Shown: positions 32,789-43,700, counted from the first letter of the stretch. The stretch is DNA of 64,000 bases from Fervidibacter canadensis (GCA_041446545.1 JBGOEJ010000006.1:72080-136079); one strand, 5' to 3'. Notes: generated from the letters alone by a model not told the origin. Translations and numbers: made by a program.

Positions 32789-33801
32789 CAAAGTTCGCCC
32801 CCACCGTCAAGGATGTGGCGCAGCAAGATCGGCTCAATGTTGCCGCCACTGACGACGCAAGCGACGATGGCATTAGGTGAGACACTTACCTTGCCCGTTA
32901 GCAATCCCGCCAAAGCGGCAGCGCCTGCCAGTTCTGCCACGACTTTTGCGTGAAGGAGCAACATTCGCACCGCTTCCATCATCTCGTCGTCGGTGACCAA
33001 CGCAATCGGTTCCTCTAAAAGGGCTTGGATGACCGCAAAAGGCACTGCCCCAGGGCGCGACACCGCCATCCCATCCGCCAGCGTTTGCACCGACGGCAGG
33101 GTGATGGGTTCGCCTGCTTGCAACGAAGCGGTCAAGGCAGCCGCCCCTTCCGCCTCTATGCCGATCACCCGTAGGGATGGTTTCAAGTGGCAAGCGGTCA
33201 ACAAACTCCCTGCCAACAACGCTCCGCCGCCGACAGGGACGATGAGGGTGTCCACTTCGGGCGCATCTTCCAAAATCTCCCATGCGATGGTCGCTTGAGC
33301 GGCGACGACGAAAGGGTCATCAAAACTGGGCAGGAAAAGCAACCCCCTCTCTTGCGCCAACGCTTTGGCGAAGGATTCCGCTTGAGCGTAAGTTTCTCCG
33401 AAGCGGAGAAGGCGAGCGCCGAAGGCTTCAATGGCACGGGTCTTGACGGAAGGTGTCGTTTCGGGGACGACGACCCAAGCGGGGATGCCAAAGCGTTGCG
33501 CTAAAAAGGCAACGCCTTTGCCGTGATTACCTGTGGACGCACAAACGACACCCCGCCGCCGCATTTCTTCGGGCACGCTGAGTAACTTGACCAAACCGCC
33601 CCGAACCTTGAACGCTCCCGTCCACTGCAAATTTTCCAACTTGAGCAATACGCGGACACCCAACCGCTCAGAAAGTTCGGGACATTCCAAAAGCGGTGTT
33701 CGGCGTAAATGTTGGCGAATCCACTGGCGGGCTTGTTGCACCATCCGCCACGAAACTTGCCCGACTTCCGCTCCGAGCGCTAACTCGGCTTTTTCCGCCA
33801 T
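32788..33801 (-). CDS. Threonine/serine dehydratase (PLP-dependent)
   Basis: 337 residues from ATG 33801 behind GAAGGAGTGACAG; the frame extends to 33852 but that overlaps moaB. PLP lysine in WTGAFKVRG, N-loop STGNHGKGVA, GGGALLAG phosphate loop and the C-terminal VVSGGNIE form a complete type II PLP fold without an ACT domain, as in catabolic TdcB. It deaminates threonine to 2-oxobutyrate or serine to pyruvate. It is followed by menG with an overlapping stop/start and preceded by moaB with a 5-bp gap. Confidence 0.9.
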   Translation of the reverse strand: MAEKAELALGAEVGQVSWRMVQQARQWIRQHLRRTPLLECPELSERLGVRVLLKLENLQWTGAFKVRGGLVKLLSVPEEMRRRGVVCASTGNHGKGVAFLAQRFGIPAWVVVPETTPSVKTRAIEAFGARLLRFGETYAQAESFAKALAQERGLLFLPSFDDPFVVAAQATIAWEILEDAPEVDTLIVPVGGGALLAGSLLTACHLKPSLRVIGIEAEGAAALTASLQAGEPITLPSVQTLADGMAVSRPGAVPFAVIQALLEEPIALVTDDEMMEAVRMLLLHAKVVAELAGAAALAGLLTGKVSVSPNAIVACVVSGGNIEPILLRHILDGGGEL

Positions 33802-33806
33802 CGCTG

Positions 33807-34355
33807 TCACTCCTTCGCTCTTGAGGGAAGGGATTGCCCTCGCACCGTCCAAACAAGGTGGCGCAACTCAGGCAAGATGAGCCGATGCAACGCCAATTGG
33901 CAGGCTTGAGGCGAACCGGGCAGGCAGAAAACAGGCTTGCCGTTGGCGACACCCGCAAAGGCACGGCTCATCAGGGCAGCGCTTCCGATGTCAGCGAAAC
34001 TGAGTTGGCGAAAAAGTTCGCCGAAACCATCCAAGCGTTTGTCCAACAAGGGCAAGAGGGCTTCAGCGGCGATGTCGCGGGGGCTGACACCCGTGCTGCC
34101 TGTCGTGATGATGGCGTCTACCTCCTCGTCTGTCGCCCACGCCACGAAAATGGCGCGCACTTGCCAAATTTCGTCGCGGACGATGCGATAGCGGGTGACA
34201 TGGTGTCCTGCCGCTTCCAACGAGGCGCGAATCAATTGCCCACTGGTGTCTGTCTCCTCGGTGCGGGTATCGCTGATGGTCAGCACGGCGCAGCGAACCG
34301 AAGGAATTTGCTCGGCGTGACGGCGATGGGCTTCATGGGAGCGGATGTCGGTCAT
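33807..34355 (-). CDS. moaB: MoaB/MogA-type molybdenum cofactor protein
   Basis: 182 residues with GAAAGGAGTGAGG upstream. The domain has AVLTISDTRTEETDTSGQLI, TTGSTGVSPRDIAAEALLPLLDKRLDGFGELFR in parts, and CLPGSPQACQLAL. The usual GGTG at the nucleotide site is GSTG here. Proteins of this family adenylate molybdopterin. The last 15 residues are Arg-rich. Only this Moco gene is in the window. Confidence 0.9.
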   Translation of the reverse strand: MTDIRSHEAHRRHAEQIPSVRCAVLTISDTRTEETDTSGQLIRASLEAAGHHVTRYRIVRDEIWQVRAIFVAWATDEEVDAIITTGSTGVSPRDIAAEALLPLLDKRLDGFGELFRQLSFADIGSAALMSRAFAGVANGKPVFCLPGSPQACQLALHRLILPELRHLVWTVRGQSLPSRAKE

Positions 34356-34361
34356 GAGCCC

Positions 34362-34850
34362 TCACTCCTTTCCTGCGGGATAGAAGGGCAGCTCTTGTGA
34401 TGCCTGCAACTTTTTGACCAGTTTCGCCACCAACTCCGCCAATTGGTCGCGGACTTCTCGGTAAGCCTCTAACGTCGTCCCGTAAGGGTCGGGGACTTCG
34501 CCCTTTGCTCCGACGAATTCAGGCAGGGTGAAAACTTTGCCCTGCAATTCGGGGGCTAACGACAGCAAGTGCTCCTTTTGGCTGGCGGTCATCGTCAGGA
34601 TGACATCTGCCCAGTCCAACAATTCCCAACTGATGAATTGCGAACGATGGGCAGAAGCATCAATGCCCAACTCTTTCAAAACGGCAAGGGTTTCAGGGGA
34701 AACAGGTTCGCCCGTCGCAGCGTAAATGCCTGCTGAGCGGGCTTCCAAAGGCACATTCCATCGTTGGGCGAAATGCCGCAGCAAGTATTCCGCCATCGGG
34801 CTACGGCAAATGTTGCCCGCGCAAACGAACAAAACTCGTCGGATGGGCAT
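34362..34850 (-). CDS. Low-molecular-weight protein tyrosine phosphatase
   Basis: 162 residues from ATG 34850 behind AGGAAGGAGAGG. P-loop VCAGNICRSPMAE carries the Cys-x5-Arg active site (CAGNICRS) and the general acid is in EVPDPYGTT. Related proteins act on phosphotyrosine of kinases in capsule synthesis or on phosphoarginine (YwlE). The CAGNICRSPMAE version is shared by both. The gene lies 6 bp before moaB. Substrate cannot be determined. Confidence 0.92.
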   Translation of the reverse strand: MPIRRVLFVCAGNICRSPMAEYLLRHFAQRWNVPLEARSAGIYAATGEPVSPETLAVLKELGIDASAHRSQFISWELLDWADVILTMTASQKEHLLSLAPELQGKVFTLPEFVGAKGEVPDPYGTTLEAYREVRDQLAELVAKLVKKLQASQELPFYPAGKE

Positions 34851-34971
34851 GGCGCCTCTCCTTCCTCGCAAGGTTTAGCGCACCACCCTAATCCTGCCAC
34901 CTGCCGATAAACCGCGTTAGTCCTGCTCCCTTTGCGCCACACTTCCTATGAAACTTTGAGCGAGGGAGGCG

Positions 34972-36214
34972 ATGGCGACGATGATGACGCGTCGGCAATG
35001 GTTGAAGATGACGGGCGCTGCGGCGTTGACGGTTGGCATCGGTCCGCTGGTCTTGACGGATCGGGTGAAAGGCGCTAACGACCGCCTCCGCTTGGGCATC
35101 ATCGGTGTGGGAGCGAGAGGCTCGGCGCTGATGCGGGAAGCCTACGAAGTCGGCAAAGAACTCAACGCCGAAATTGTCGCCCTTTGCGATGTCTGGCGGA
35201 GGAACTTGGAACGGGCAGCGGCGCAAGTGCAAAGGTGGTATGGACGCGAGCCCCTGAAGTTTGTCGCCCACGAGGATTTGCTCGCCAGCAAGGAAGTTGG
35301 ACGCTGTCATCATCGCTACGGCTGATTTCCAACATGCCCGCCACCTCATTGACGCCATGAAAGCGGGCAAGGACGCTTATTGCGAAAAGCCGATGGCGAA
35401 TGACCTGAATGAAGCGAACGAATGCTTGCGGGTTTGGAAGCAAACGCGGCGGGTCGTGCAAATCGGGACGCAGCGGCGCAGCGACGGGCGATGGGCAGCG
35501 GAGTTGATTCAGTCGGGCATCTTGGGCACCATCACCCGCGTGGAAAGTCAATGGCACTTTTACGGACCGCGTTGGCGTCGTCCCAGTGATGTCAAGGATG
35601 CTTTGAAAGACCCGAGGCAAATTGACTGGCAGCGCTTTTTGATGGGCAAACCCAAGCGTCCCTTTGACCCTCATCGCTTCGTGGAGTGGCGGCTCTACCG
35701 AGACTACTCCAGCGGGCTCATTGACCAGTGGATGAGCCACATGATTGATGTCGTCCACTGGCTGACAGGCGAACGCTTCCCGAAAAGCGTCGTGGCGCAT
35801 GGCGGCATCTTCCTTTGGAAAGATGGGCGTGAAAACGAAGATGTCATCGTCGTGGCTCTGGAATATCCCAAAGGCTTCCTGTGCACTTTCAGCGCCAGTT
35901 TGACTAACAGCGCAGGCGGTTCAGAGTTAGTCCTTCGGGGCACCAACGGAAGTTTTGACAGCGGCACTTGGACGGTCACGGGCGAAGGGGGCGGGGAGAA
36001 ACGGTTGAAGGACGCCCTCAAAATCCGACCCAAACCCTCCGTCCCACACATGCGCAACTGGCTGGAGTGCGTCCGCTCTCGCCAACAACCCAACGCCACT
36101 GTGGAGCACGGTTATCAGCATTCCATCGCTTGCATCATGGCGGCTCAAGCGCTGTGGACAGGGCGACGCATCCTCTTTGATGCCCAACAAGCCCGTCTGG
36201 TCGCCGAAGGCTAA
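34972..36214 (+). pseudogene. Tat-exported Gfo/Idh/MocA oxidoreductase with single-base frameshift
   Basis: A twin-arginine signal (MMTRRQWLKMTGAAALTVG) starts at ATG 34972 after GAGGGAGG. Rossmann motif LGIIGVGARGSALM lies in the first frame. That frame ends at a TGA at 35323-35325; the match continues in the next frame with DAVIIATADFQHARH, CEKPMAND, SSGLIDQWMSHMIDVVHWL and the rest to 36214. GAAGTTGGAC at 35294-35303 has one T too many compared with the expected Glu-Val-Asp. Repairing it yields about 413 residues. It may be a real recent mutation, a programmed shift or a sequencing error. Such proteins are oxidoreductases of unknown substrate exported with bound cofactor. Confidence 0.85.
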
Positions 36215-36217
36215 CCC

Positions 36218-37636
36218 TCATCGCTTTGAAGGTTGCTCCGAAGGGGCGCCTTGCGGAGAGGGAGGCGGAGTTGAAGGGTTGGAAGATGGCGCAGAAGGTG
36301 AGGGGGGAGAAGAGGGAGCGTTGCTACTTTTTTCTGGCGGGGCAGGTTTCGCAGGTTCTGTGGGCGCTTCTGGCTGGACAGGCGGCGGGGGCGCTATCAC
36401 GCCTTCGGAAGGTAAGGGAACGACTTCCACTGGCTCATGATTAAGGGGCACGCCTTCGCTGGAGTTTGCCTCAAGGTCTTCCGTCGGCGTTGCTTCAGGG
36501 TGAGGGGTGCGCCGCCGGTGGGAGCGGGTCGGATGGTCTGCTCTTGGTCGGGCAGCCACTTTCAGCAAACGGCTCACATCGCCCGCTCCCTGCTCCCATT
36601 GGGCGACAAGAAAAGTCGTCCCTAAAAGGTCTGCTAACACCTGTGGGGTTTTCTCTCGGTCGGGGATGAGGATGCTGCCCAAACGGGGATGGCGGGCGAA
36701 AAGTCCTGGCAAGGTCGCCGTCTTAATGTCGTCCAAATTCACCTGCCTTGCGAAGTTCGCCAAACTCAACATCGTTCGCGTGTCCATGTCCGTCGCCAGA
36801 TACTCGTGGGCGATGGCAGCCAATTGAGGCAACTTGGCGACCATGCTCGGTTGCAACAATTTTTTCGCCAATGCCCTCAAAAACTTTTGCTGCCGCTGCA
36901 CTCGCCCGATATCGCCTGTCGGGTCCCAGTGCTCAATTTTGACCTTGCACTTGGGGCAGAAGCGCCGATAACCCTTGCTGCGATAGCGGACATAACCGAT
37001 GGCTTCCTTTCCGTTGAGGTGATGGAAGCCGCGCTGCAAATGGATGTGCAAATTGCCCCAATTGTCGTCGTAGTGCATGTCATACTCCACGAACAAATCC
37101 ACGCCACCGACCAAGTCCACGAGTTTGACGAAGGCGTCAAAGGTGACTTGCACGAAATGATGGGTCTCAATCCCGAACTCTTCCGCCAGCACTTTTTGCA
37201 ACTCCTGCGGACCGCCGATGGCGTGGACGGCGTTGATTTTGTGCAACTTTCCGTTGTAGCGGATGATTGTGTCGCGAGGGATGGACAAAATCGCCCCACT
37301 GCCGTCTCGGTTCAAACTGATGACCAAAATCGTGTCGGAGCGAGCCGGTTTGGGCAAAGGGCGCCCTCGGTTGTCGTAATCTCGGTCGGCGCCGACGACG
37401 AGGATGTTCAGCCGATCCCGTCCCGCAAAGGCGTAGTCGGCAGGAACGACCCAATTGGCAACCGTTTCGGCAAGGTGCTCTACGGGTGTCCGCTTCCCTT
37501 GCCGATGCAAATAGAGGGAAACACCCGCAAAGCAAGAAATTGCCAGCGTCAAGCAAAGACCGAGTGCTATCAGCACCCGTCGTCCTTTTTCCCATCGGCG
37601 CCGTCGCTGCCTATCAGAAATGGGCACTGTCCGCAT
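36218..37636 (-). CDS. LytR-CpsA-Psr (LCP) family protein with Pro-rich tail
   Basis: 472 residues from ATG 37636 behind GGAGGCG. One membrane anchor (residues about 25-45) precedes an LCP domain: LNILVVGADRD, RSDTILVISLN, LSIPRDTIIRYNGKLHKINAVHAIGGP in parts, and GDIGRVQRQQKFLRAL. The catalytic arginines and aspartates are present. Between YVRYRS and DIGR an extra stretch with FCPKCKVKIEHW is inserted, so a CxxC pair sits by the active site. The C-terminal ~100 residues are rich in Pro, Ser and Glu. LCP proteins transfer glycans from polyprenyl phosphate to peptidoglycan or proteins. Confidence 0.92.
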   Translation of the reverse strand: MRTVPISDRQRRRRWEKGRRVLIALGLCLTLAISCFAGVSLYLHRQGKRTPVEHLAETVANWVVPADYAFAGRDRLNILVVGADRDYDNRGRPLPKPARSDTILVISLNRDGSGAILSIPRDTIIRYNGKLHKINAVHAIGGPQELQKVLAEEFGIETHHFVQVTFDAFVKLVDLVGGVDLFVEYDMHYDDNWGNLHIHLQRGFHHLNGKEAIGYVRYRSKGYRRFCPKCKVKIEHWDPTGDIGRVQRQQKFLRALAKKLLQPSMVAKLPQLAAIAHEYLATDMDTRTMLSLANFARQVNLDDIKTATLPGLFARHPRLGSILIPDREKTPQVLADLLGTTFLVAQWEQGAGDVSRLLKVAARPRADHPTRSHRRRTPHPEATPTEDLEANSSEGVPLNHEPVEVVPLPSEGVIAPPPPVQPEAPTEPAKPAPPEKSSNAPSSPPSPSAPSSNPSTPPPSPQGAPSEQPSKR

Positions 37637-37719
37637 CCCTTTTCGCCTCCTAAGAGCAGGCAACCCAAAAGGCGACCGACCTCACTACGACGATAACTTT
37701 GACACACCCGTCAACCTCC

Positions 37720-38586
37720 TCAACGCCCTTGCCAGAGTGCCCAAAAGTAAACGAAGGGCATGGCGAGGAGCAAACTGTCAAAGCGGTCTAAGATGCCACC
37801 ATGCCCAGGGATGAGCCCGCTGAAATCCTTGATGCCCAAATCCCGTTTGAGGACGCTCTCGCACAAATCGCCGATTTGCCCGACAGCGCTGACGACAACC
37901 GCCATCGGCACTACTTGACGGAAGGTCAAAACAGTGCCGTTAGGTAGGAAGGGCAACAAGGCGGTGGTGAAAGCACCTGCGAGGACGCCGCCGACAATGC
38001 CTGCCAATGACCCTTCCCAAGTCTTGCCGGGACTAATTTGTGGGGCGATAGGGCGCTTTCCCCACCGAGTGCCGACAAAATAAGCCGTCGCATCCGTCGC
38101 CCATAAAATCGCCAGCGACAAAAGTAACACATCGCGCCCCAGTTCGCTTCCGTCATGTCCCCTCAACTGACGCAGCAACAGAGGGAAGGCGAAAAGGCTC
38201 AAGTAAAGGACGCTAAGCACCGTCGCCCCGACGCTTTGAATCCGCCAACCCATCGGCATCCCTTCGGCAGGCGTTGACGAGTGCCAAAAGATGTGCGCTG
38301 TCAGGCTGGCAAACAACGCCACGAGCAGCAGAATCACCCAGAGGCGAAAAAAGTTGGTGGCATCGCCACCCATGAGAGGAAGCGCCATCAGCAACGCAAG
38401 GGGGCAAAGCAAAGCAATTTCCCGAAGGACAGCGATGCGCCGTCGGCGCATAGCCTTCGTCAATTCCCAAGCGCCGAGAGCCGTCAAAGTCAAGGCGGCA
38501 AGGTGGAGCGGTAACCCGCCCACCCAAACCAAGAGCAATCCCAATGGAATGCCGATGAAGGCACTTGCTAATCGTTGCTTCAGCAC
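37720..38586 (-). CDS. cdsA: Phosphatidate cytidylyltransferase CdsA
   Basis: 288 residues from GTG 38586 preceded by GAAAGG; the frame stays open to 38919 in unrelated sequence. About eight TM segments. The CDP-diacylglycerol synthase signature is intact: SPGKTWEGSLAG and LKRDLGIKDFSGLIPGHGGILDRFDS in parts. It makes CDP-diacylglycerol, the precursor of all phospholipids, in the membrane. The preceding 145 bp to purB carry no gene. Confidence 0.93.
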   Translation of the reverse strand: MLKQRLASAFIGIPLGLLLVWVGGLPLHLAALTLTALGAWELTKAMRRRRIAVLREIALLCPLALLMALPLMGGDATNFFRLWVILLLVALFASLTAHIFWHSSTPAEGMPMGWRIQSVGATVLSVLYLSLFAFPLLLRQLRGHDGSELGRDVLLLSLAILWATDATAYFVGTRWGKRPIAPQISPGKTWEGSLAGIVGGVLAGAFTTALLPFLPNGTVLTFRQVVPMAVVVSAVGQIGDLCESVLKRDLGIKDFSGLIPGHGGILDRFDSLLLAMPFVYFWALWQGR

Positions 38587-38731
38587 CGAACCTTTCTCGC
38601 CTCCGCGTGTCAGCGTGCAAGGCTTGAACGGGCGAGCATTTTTGGCGTAGTTATCAGCCGCAACGGAGCGGCGGGTTGACGGTGCTGGGGAAGCCGCTTT
38701 GGTGCTTCCTATTTCGTCGTGGCTCTGCCCG

Positions 38732-40036
38732 TTACAATCCGAACCGACGGAAGATGTCGTCCACATGGCGGATGAAGTAGCCGTAGTCAAACAGTTCGTC
38801 CCATTCGGCATCCGAGAAGGTGCGGCGCACTTGTGGGTGTTGCTCAAGGACTTGGCGGAAGGGGCGTTGACTTTGCAAGGCTTCAAAGGCACATTGCTGG
38901 ACGATTTTGTAAGCCTCATCAGCCGACCAACCTTTATCCCGCAACGCCAATTGCACCCGCTGAGAGAAGACGACGCCTTGCGTCTTCTCCAAGTTGCGCC
39001 GCATGTTTTCGGGCTTGACGACTAAGCCCTGCATCAATGCCGCAAACTGCCGAAGCATGTAGTCGGTCAGGATGGACGCTTCGGGCAAAATCACCCGCTC
39101 CACCGAAGAGTTGGTCAAGTCTCGTTCGTGCCAGGTGGCGATGTTTTCCATGGCGGGGATGACCATGCTGCGCACCAAACGCGCCAAGCCGCAGAGCCGC
39201 TCGCTGCGGATAGGGTTGCGTTTGTGGGGCATCGCTGACGAACCTCGCTGCCCTGCCTTGAAAGGCTCTTCCACCTCGGCGATTTCCGTCCGTTGCAAGT
39301 TGCGGATTTCAGTGGCGAATTGCTCAAGGGACGAAGCGATGAGCGCCAAAACGCAAAGGTATTCAGCGTGGCGGTCGCGCTGCAAAATTTGTGTGCTCAC
39401 CTTCGGTCGGTTCAAGCCCAATTTTTTCAGGACGATTTCTTCCACGCGGGGGTCAACGGTGGCATAAGTGCCGACGGCTCCTGAAATCTTGCCCGTCGCT
39501 ACCCGCTCCTTTGCCGCTTGCAACCTTTCCTTGTGCCGTTCCAACTCCGACAACCAAACGAGCAACTTCAACCCGAAGGTGATAGGTTCAGCGTGGATGC
39601 CGTGCGTTCGTCCCATCATCAAGGTGAATTTGTGCTCCAAGGCGCGCTGGCGAAGGACATCCATCGCCTCGTCCAAATCCCTCTCCAAAATCTCGCAGGA
39701 GCGTTTCAAGAGTAAACCCAGCGCCGTGTCTTCCACATCGTAACTGGTGACGCCCATGTGCACATAGCGGGCTTCTTCACCCATCTTTTCCGTCATCGCC
39801 CGCACGAACGCAATCAAGTCATGCTCGTATTCCCGCTCCAACTCCAAGACCCGCTCAACGGTGAAGGAGGCGCGCTGACGAATTTTTTGGGCAGCATCTT
39901 TCGGGATGACACCCAACTCCGCCCACGCCTCGCAAATCGCCAACTCCACTTCCATCCACGCCTTTAATTTGCTCTCCAAACTCCAAAGGTTTCGCATCTC
40001 TGGGTAACTGTAGCGTTGCCAGACGGCGCAACCCAT
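38732..40036 (-). CDS. purB: Adenylosuccinate lyase
   Basis: 434 residues from ATG 40036 with AAGGGGGCGAAGGA before it; further upstream Met overlaps the methyltransferase gene. The aspartase/fumarase fold is shown by VHMGVTSYDVEDTAL, MMGRTHGIHAEPITFG, GKISGAVGTYAT and the flexible signature GSSAMPHKRNPIRSE. It cleaves SAICAR and adenylosuccinate in purine synthesis. It overlaps the 3' end of the 40700 gene by about 20 bp only if started at 40105; with 40036 there is a 22-bp gap. Confidence 0.95.
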   Translation of the reverse strand: MGCAVWQRYSYPEMRNLWSLESKLKAWMEVELAICEAWAELGVIPKDAAQKIRQRASFTVERVLELEREYEHDLIAFVRAMTEKMGEEARYVHMGVTSYDVEDTALGLLLKRSCEILERDLDEAMDVLRQRALEHKFTLMMGRTHGIHAEPITFGLKLLVWLSELERHKERLQAAKERVATGKISGAVGTYATVDPRVEEIVLKKLGLNRPKVSTQILQRDRHAEYLCVLALIASSLEQFATEIRNLQRTEIAEVEEPFKAGQRGSSAMPHKRNPIRSERLCGLARLVRSMVIPAMENIATWHERDLTNSSVERVILPEASILTDYMLRQFAALMQGLVVKPENMRRNLEKTQGVVFSQRVQLALRDKGWSADEAYKIVQQCAFEALQSQRPFRQVLEQHPQVRRTFSDAEWDELFDYGYFIRHVDDIFRRFGL

Positions 40037-40058
40037 TCCTTCGCCCCCTTGGGTGATG

Positions 40059-40700
40059 TCAAGATGCGTCGGTTTCCTTCGTGGCGACGATGACGCGGTA
40101 GCCACCGTGAATGTCCACGCATTCGGCGTTGCCGAACATCTCTTCTACCAAGCGCTGCAAAGTTTTTGCCCCGTGTTGGGTGCGAGCGACGAACCAAAGG
40201 GAACCGCCCACCTTCAACCGCTCAAAGGCTTCCCGAAAGAGCCTTAAAACAGTGGCTTTGCCCGCCCGAATGGGCGGGTTGGTCACGACGGCATCAAAAC
40301 GCAAGTCGGAAGGCAAAGCGGCGACGCCATCGCTTTTGAGCACGACGGCGTTTTTAATGCGATTGCGCTTGAGGTTGCGGCGGGCTAAAGCGACGGCTCG
40401 TTCGTTGATGTCCACCATCCAAACCCGCAAGCCAGGATGGGTGGCGGCGAGGGCGATGCCGATGGCGCCATAACCGCAACCCAAATCCAAAACTTCGCCC
40501 TTTTCAGGCAACTGGACGATTTCTATCAATCGCTTCGTCCCCAAGTCCACATAGTCTTTGGCGAACACGCTTCGGTCGGTCTCAAAGACGAACTCCCGTC
40601 CCCGCAAGCGGGCGCGGATAAGTTTGGGCCGGCTGACCGTTTTCGGTCGCTCGGTGAAGTAATGCTCCGTCGCATTCCCTTCGTCGTCAAGTTGAGGCAT
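40059..40700 (-). CDS. RsmC-like methyltransferase (MTS domain)
   Basis: 213 residues, AGGTGA seven bases before ATG 40700. SAM-binding DLGCGYGAIGIALA and catalytic VTNPPIRAG are as in RsmC/RlmG and the single-domain YbxB group. The N-terminal EHYFTERP is a usual start for this group. It probably methylates the exocyclic amine of a guanine in rRNA; the exact site is unknown. It lies 39 bp after the reverse gyrase gene on the same strand. Confidence 0.9.
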   Translation of the reverse strand: MPQLDDEGNATEHYFTERPKTVSRPKLIRARLRGREFVFETDRSVFAKDYVDLGTKRLIEIVQLPEKGEVLDLGCGYGAIGIALAATHPGLRVWMVDINERAVALARRNLKRNRIKNAVVLKSDGVAALPSDLRFDAVVTNPPIRAGKATVLRLFREAFERLKVGGSLWFVARTQHGAKTLQRLVEEMFGNAECVDIHGGYRVIVATKETDAS

Positions 40701-40739
40701 GGCAACTCACCTGCCTTCGCCATCCGTCCGCCAACAAGT

Positions 40740-43700
40740 TTAGGAGGCAACGGGGGAAAGCGAAGGGCGGTCAGCAAAGAGGCGACTTCGGCGCAACTCC
40801 CAAAGGACAGTTTGGTAATCCAGTTCGCCCGATTCAATGCGGTCGCCTTTCGCTTCCATGTCTCGGGTGAGGGCTTCGTCAGCAAATTCGGGATAGTGAC
40901 GACGCAGCCACGCATGGACGCGCCGACCCAACTCCGTCGCAAACAAAAAACCGTTCCGCTCTACGATGTAACCCCGTTCCAAAAGGGTCTGGACGATTTT
41001 GGCGTAAGTGGACGGGCGTCCCAAACCCCGCTGCCGCATCTCTTCAATGAGGCTGCCTTGCGTAAAGGGCATGACCTTGCTGACCTGCCGCATCTGCTTG
41101 CCGACGACCCGCATGTTCGGTGTGACAGGTTGCACCCGCAGGGGGCTGATGCGATGGAAGCCGTCGTCTATCACCTCGGCGATGACTTCCCATTCATGCT
41201 GCCAATCGTCCAACCGCAGCGTCACCTTCGCCTTGCGCACCCTTGCGGGTTTCATCTGCGAGGCGAGGAAACGGCGGACAATCATCCCGTAAAGGCGTAA
41301 AGCGAGGCGCGGGTTGTCCAAAGTCACCCGTCCCGCTGAAAGCCACAAACGCAGGTCATCGTCCGTCAAGGGGCGGGTCGGGCGGATACACTCGTGGGCG
41401 CCTTCCGTGCCATAGTGGCGGGGTTGAAAAAGGGACGGGTCAAAACGCTCCCTTAGCAACTCTTCGGCGACTTTGATGCCCGCATCGGAAACCCGAACGC
41501 TGTCGGTGCGATGGTAAGTGATCAAGCCCCGCTCAAAGAGGTCTTGCAGGGCGTCCATGACCGCTGTCGCTGAGGCGAAACCACCTGCCTCCGAAAGCAA
41601 AGTGCCCGTGCTGTAAGGTGGCAAGGGGTTGACACTTTCTTCGCCCAAATCGGAGACCGTCACTTGCGCCTGTTCCAACCGCTCAAAGAGGCGTCGCGCT
41701 TCGTCCAAATCGTCGTGCTCAAAAAAGAGGGAGATGGTGGCGTCAGGGGAGTGAGGGTCAGCGAGTTGGACGGAGATGCGGGCTTTTTTCTGGTGCGCTA
41801 AATCGGTGCGCTCAATGACCCAACCGAGGACAGGCGTTTGAACGCGCCCAGCGGAAAGGTCATGGCGGTCAAAAACCCGCCACAACCGCTGTGACAACTC
41901 AAAGCCGACCCATCGGTCAAGGATGCGGCGGGTCATCTGCGCCTTGACGAGGTTGCGTTCCAACTCGCGGGGCGATTGCAGTGCTTGCAGGAAAGCGCGA
42001 CGGGTGACTTCATGGAACTCGGCACGGACGATATGGCGGTTGAAGGGTTTGAGGGCTGCCATCAGGTCGTAGCCAATCTTTTCGCCTTCGGCGTCGGGGT
42101 CGGTAGCGATGACGATTTCGTCAAACTGGACGGAGAGGCGTTGCAGCGCCTCAAGGAGGGTGCGTTTATCCCGCTCAGGGGCAGTGCCACAGGCGCAAGC
42201 ATCTTCCGTCGTTTGCTCTCCGCATTTGGGGCAGGACTTAATGGTGCTGTAGACAGGGACGAAAGTGCCGTTTAGTTGCAAGACACCGTGCAAGCCCTCT
42301 CGTTCCACGAGGTCAAAGACATGCCCTAAGGAAGCCGTCACGGCGAGCAACCGGTCACCGGTCGTCACTTCCCAAACGGACAAACCGTTGAGGAGGCGGC
42401 GTTGAGGTGTCCCGAAGAAATGGGCGATGGTGCGGGCTTTGTTGGGCGACTCCACGATAACGAGGGTCGTTCGGATGTCCAACTTCGTCTGGTTTGACGG
42501 CGCACTCGCTGACAGCAAGGTTCGGATGCGTTGGCGGTCTTCGTCCACCTTGCGCAACTCTTCGTCCCAATCCACTTGATCGGCGGGGATGAACTCCACT
42601 TCGTCAAAGAAGAGGCGTAACCGACGGCGCAAACTGTGGAAGGCTTTTTTGTCCCAAGCCAAAAGGAGGCTGATGCCCCGACTGATGCCTCCCGCAAAGA
42701 GGCGAGAAGTTCGTCCCGACGCCTGCAGGTAACTGGCGGCATCGCCGAAGGTGATAAAGAGTTGACCGTTGCGCCGATGAAGGGTGACGGTTTCCGACGC
42801 CTCCAACTTCCGCAAAACTTGCTCGTCGGCAAATTGCTGGCGCAAGTAGTCGGCGACTTCCTGCACCCGTTTAGGCAACGGTTGGTCGGGACGCAAATAG
42901 CGATAGCGGCGCATCGTCGCCAAGTAAGCGTCAATGCGCGCCTTGTCGTCGCTGACTTCCCGCAGCGCCAGCAGCAACGCCGAAAAATTGCGGGGTTGGT
43001 CGGTCGTCAGCGGGAAAGTCATCTTGGGCGCATCCAGAAAGAGGGCATAGCGAATCGTTTCGGGCAAATCCACACCCCGCACCAAGGCATTGGTCGGGAT
43101 GGCAATGCCGACGGCGACAGCGATGTCGCCCTTGCGGAACGCTTCCAAGTCCAATTCGTCGTAGGGAGCCGCTGCGATGCCGGCTCGGCGCAAAGCCGCC
43201 ACGACTTTCGTAACTCCTTCGCGCCCTTCTTCACTGGAGACAAAAATCAGCCCGCCTTTGCCCAACCGCTTGACCCATTTAATCGCTTGCCGCCTTGCCG
43301 CATCAAAGTTTCGCACCCATCGCACGGCGTCGCAAACATTGCGCACTGTCACCCGAACGGGCGCAACTTCAAAACCCAACAGCGCCCGAAAAAGGGCGAC
43401 TCGCTTGGTTCGGGGACGCAAGGTGGCAGATGAGACGACGAGGATGCCATGAGGATGGGACGAGGGGCGAGGGATGAGGGACGGGGGGAATTCTTCGGAC
43501 GATTCTTCAGGCGCTTCGGTCAACTCAGGGTCTTCATCGGTTTGTTCGCCAGCGCTTTCGTCCGCCCCTTCGGTTTCGGAAGGAGTCCCCTTCACGCCTT
43601 TGATGGTTTGCCATGCTGCTTCTATGTCGGCATCGGTGAAGCCCAGCAATTTCAGCACTTTGTCCACATTGCGCCCCGATTTCAAGAGGGCATCCACATC

